Source: Cavenderia fasciculata (lineage: Eukaryota > Evosea > Eumycetozoa > Acytosteliales > Cavenderiaceae). Taken from it: a stretch of DNA of 64,000 bases. The stretch's first letter is position 1. Each line of letters opens with the position of its first letter. Of this stretch, positions 61,970 through 64,000 are shown in pieces. The stretch is from the NCBI RefSeq assembly GCF_000203815.1, contig NW_004457735.1, forward strand, positions 992,001-1,056,000, in the 5' to 3' direction. The translations under genes and the position numbers were made by a program. The notes beneath the pieces are model-generated. The model saw only the letters and a program-made list of their open reading frames with translations, did not search any database and was not told where the DNA came from.

Positions 61970-63616
61970 TTAAGCCATTGATTTTGAACTTGAAGCGTAG
62001 GAATCATGTTGTAGAACCGATAGAAATAACTTGTTTGCCGTGCCACGATAGGTGCAGATAGGAAAAATAAGGATAATTAAAAAGAGGAGGAGAAAAAAGA
62101 TAGAAGTGTGCGAAGAGGTTTTGGCGTGTTCGTGTACAATGACAAAGCTGTCACCGACCGATCCATTGGTTCGGAGATAGGTCACCTCTAAAGAGTATTG
62201 GTAGGCAGCGAGTTTGGTGAATCCCCACGATGTTTCACGATGAAGTGACCAGTCTGGTTGATCGAGCCATGGGTCCGAGGTGGCACCACCAGTGCCTGCC
62301 AAAATGTGAATGGTTCCCTCTGACGAATCGTATCTTTGCTTCTTTTCGTCGAGGATCTTTCCTTGGTACACTGGATAGGTTCTCTCGTATCCATGGTCGT
62401 GGCCTGAAATGACTAGATTGACCTTGTATTTCTTGATCAATGGTTCGACAGCCTCACGGAATCCCAAGTCGCTACCATCGTGTCCCGACGACGAGCTGTA
62501 CATTGGACTGTGGGCACACACAATCAACCATGGAACACGATGTCTGATACTAGCTGCATGTTCTAGTTGTTGCTTTAACCAATTATATTGTACACTACCT
62601 TGATGATAGTCATCATAGGATGATATCATTACAAAATAAATTAAACCATATTCATAACTATAGAATAAATTATTTGCTGTCTCTACTTTGATTTCTACGT
62701 TGTTGTCTGATTTGTCTTTGTCTGCGTTGTTAGTGTCAAACACTAATTTGTTGGTTGGTGATTTAATGTAAAGAGGCATTTTGTAACGATTCTTGAATGG
62801 TTCCAAAGCACCTTCTTTGACATCCCAATTACCTGGGATGGTCATATATGGGAACTGCGATGAAATGGGTTCGATCAAATTACCAAATCGATCCCATATC
62901 TCTTCTGTCACTCCATAGGAGAGATCGCCGGCATGAATGACAGCTGTAATGTCTGGATCCGAAGCAATGTGTTCAAAGACCTCTGGGATATTACCCCAAG
63001 TCCCCGAATCGGCAAATGCAGCAACTATAGTTGGTGCCAATGTTGGTAATGGATTAGTCTTGAATGAATACCATGTATTTGACCAACTCGATGGATATTT
63101 ACTGCCACTGCTAGTCAACATTGACTTTTCACCACCAACTCTATAACAATATGGTTTACCAGATGATAACAATGTCAATTGTACACTGTGAATATAAGCA
63201 TCCAATCCAAAATAAGTTGTAGTTGTACCAGTAGCCATTTTAAAAGATTTAATTTGATTTGTAGAGTATTGTTGTTGATTGTTATGGTTATTGTTGGTGA
63301 GGAGGATATCTGAATTTGCATCAACCGATGTGATTTCTTCTGTAGCTAGTAGTTTACTTCCCATAGGTGATATTGGATGTTTTTGTATATTCTTTAGGTT
63401 CTCTTGTACATCATCGCATGAACCTTGGTAATAGTAGACGGTTGGCATAGGCACCTTGGCCTTGGTCAACCATGAAACCACAATGTCTTGAGGATCATCT
63501 CCCAATGCCAAATGTATATGATATGGTGTATAAGAAGGTAAACTCTCTCCATTACTTATCAATAAACATATCAATGTTATTATAATCCCTATTGTTGTTT
63601 TATGAATATTCATCAT
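61970..63616 (-). CDS. Purple acid phosphatase-like metallophosphoesterase
   Basis: Single exon, 548 aa. N-terminal signal peptide (IGIIITLICLLISNG), a fibronectin-like N-terminal domain (HIHLALGDDPQDIVVSW), then the metallophosphoesterase: VAAFADSGTWG (motif 1), VIHAGDLSYG (motif 2), IPGNWDV (motif 3, residues 262-265), VCAHSPMYSS (motif 4) and ISGHDHGYERTYPV (motif 5). Metal ligands of motifs 2, 4, 5 and the Asn of motif 3 look intact. Two oddities: motif 1 has ADSG where GDxG is usual, and motif 3 has Trp264 where the family has His (NH-D/E), a substrate-contact residue. A hydrophobic C-terminal segment (IFFLLLFLIILIFPICTY) with a short tail suggests a membrane anchor. Likely lysosomal or surface-located. 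Confidence 0.9.
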   Translation of the reverse strand: MMNIHKTTIGIIITLICLLISNGESLPSYTPYHIHLALGDDPQDIVVSWLTKAKVPMPTVYYYQGSCDDVQENLKNIQKHPISPMGSKLLATEEITSVDANSDILLTNNNHNNQQQYSTNQIKSFKMATGTTTTYFGLDAYIHSVQLTLLSSGKPYCYRVGGEKSMLTSSGSKYPSSWSNTWYSFKTNPLPTLAPTIVAAFADSGTWGNIPEVFEHIASDPDITAVIHAGDLSYGVTEEIWDRFGNLIEPISSQFPYMTIPGNWDVKEGALEPFKNRYKMPLYIKSPTNKLVFDTNNADKDKSDNNVEIKVETANNLFYSYEYGLIYFVMISSYDDYHQGSVQYNWLKQQLEHAASIRHRVPWLIVCAHSPMYSSSSGHDGSDLGFREAVEPLIKKYKVNLVISGHDHGYERTYPVYQGKILDEKKQRYDSSEGTIHILAGTGGATSDPWLDQPDWSLHRETSWGFTKLAAYQYSLEVTYLRTNGSVGDSFVIVHEHAKTSSHTSIFFLLLFLIILIFPICTYRGTANKLFLSVLQHDSYASSSKSMA

Positions 63617-64000
63617 CGAGTGTCGTCTAATAATATATAATATATAAATATAACTACTATTTTGAAAATTAAATCATCACTTAAGATCTTTAATTATTAC
63701 TTTTGATTGTTATTATTATTATTATTGTATTAGTATATAGATAGAGTTAAATAGATATATAGTGTAGTTATAAATAAAATGAAATGAATGAATAATAAAG
63801 AATGAATGAAACGAAAATAGGAGGTTGATCTGCGGTTTACTCACTTTGTTGTAAAAAAATAAAAACTGTGAGGGTGACGAGGTTTATTTATTTGGTGGAT
63901 GAAAAGAAGGGTAAGGTTGAAGTGATGAGGGTGGGTTTGATATGAATAATATTGTAGTTGTGGTTCAATCTACAAAGAATAATAATTTATTTATTTATGA
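63617..64000. other. Upstream region of the acid phosphatase gene
   Basis: AT-rich sequence with ATT and AATG repeats. No further gene seen before the window ends. Confidence 0.5.

Overview
The window is nuclear DNA of a social amoeba (Dictyostelia). The evidence is AT-rich intergenic DNA full of simple repeats; short AT-rich introns, mostly with GTATGT or GTAAGT donors and TTTAG-type acceptors; homopolymer runs of Asn, Gln, Ser, Thr and His inside proteins; and dictyostelid families such as FNIP-repeat proteins, PSI/PA14 Cys-rich surface proteins, MrfA and a RepE/DDB1 orthologue. Conserved exons look less AT-rich than I expect for D. discoideum, so another dictyostelid is likelier. I cannot fix the species. 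No tRNA, rRNA, CRISPR array, intact transposon or prokaryotic operon is visible.

Layout. 1-12.5 kb: mitochondrial Hsp70 (-) with a perfect three-unit heat-shock element upstream; a putative nuclear regulator (-); a decayed partial copy and then an intact copy of an unknown helical protein (+); phosphoseryl-tRNA(Sec) kinase (-), which implies selenocysteine synthesis; and a multi-pass membrane gene (-). 12.5-22.5 kb: a sparse region holding a relic exon, a paralogous multi-pass membrane gene (-), a TATC microsatellite and about 6.4 kb of upstream DNA for mrfA. 22.5-29 kb: the MYRF-like factor MrfA (+) and an Ntn asparaginase (-). 29-46 kb is dense: COG7 (-) divergent from RTF1 (+), a MAT2B-like reductase (-) divergent from a type I DnaJ (+), an enoyl-CoA hydratase (-), a STE-type kinase (+) and an FNIP-repeat protein (+). 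46-64 kb: a GYF-like protein (+), a mucin-like Cys-rich receptor-like protein (+), a 58-residue membrane protein (-), RepE/DDB1 (+), a PSI-family surface protein (+), two tiny Gly/Pro-rich paralogues (+) flanking a broken Cys-rich gene, and a purple acid phosphatase (-).

Most genes are unrelated housekeeping or signalling genes packed head-to-head or tail-to-tail, with convergent gaps as short as 17 bp. Exon models below were joined by hand from splice sites and reading phase. Unless noted, each model closes in frame. The most novel items are the pair of 44- and 47-residue proteins with a shared intron and C-terminal NPF, the 58-residue membrane protein, the relic and pseudogene copies, an acid phosphatase with GNWD in place of the usual GNH(D/E), and a candidate structured RNA near 39.8-39.94 kb.
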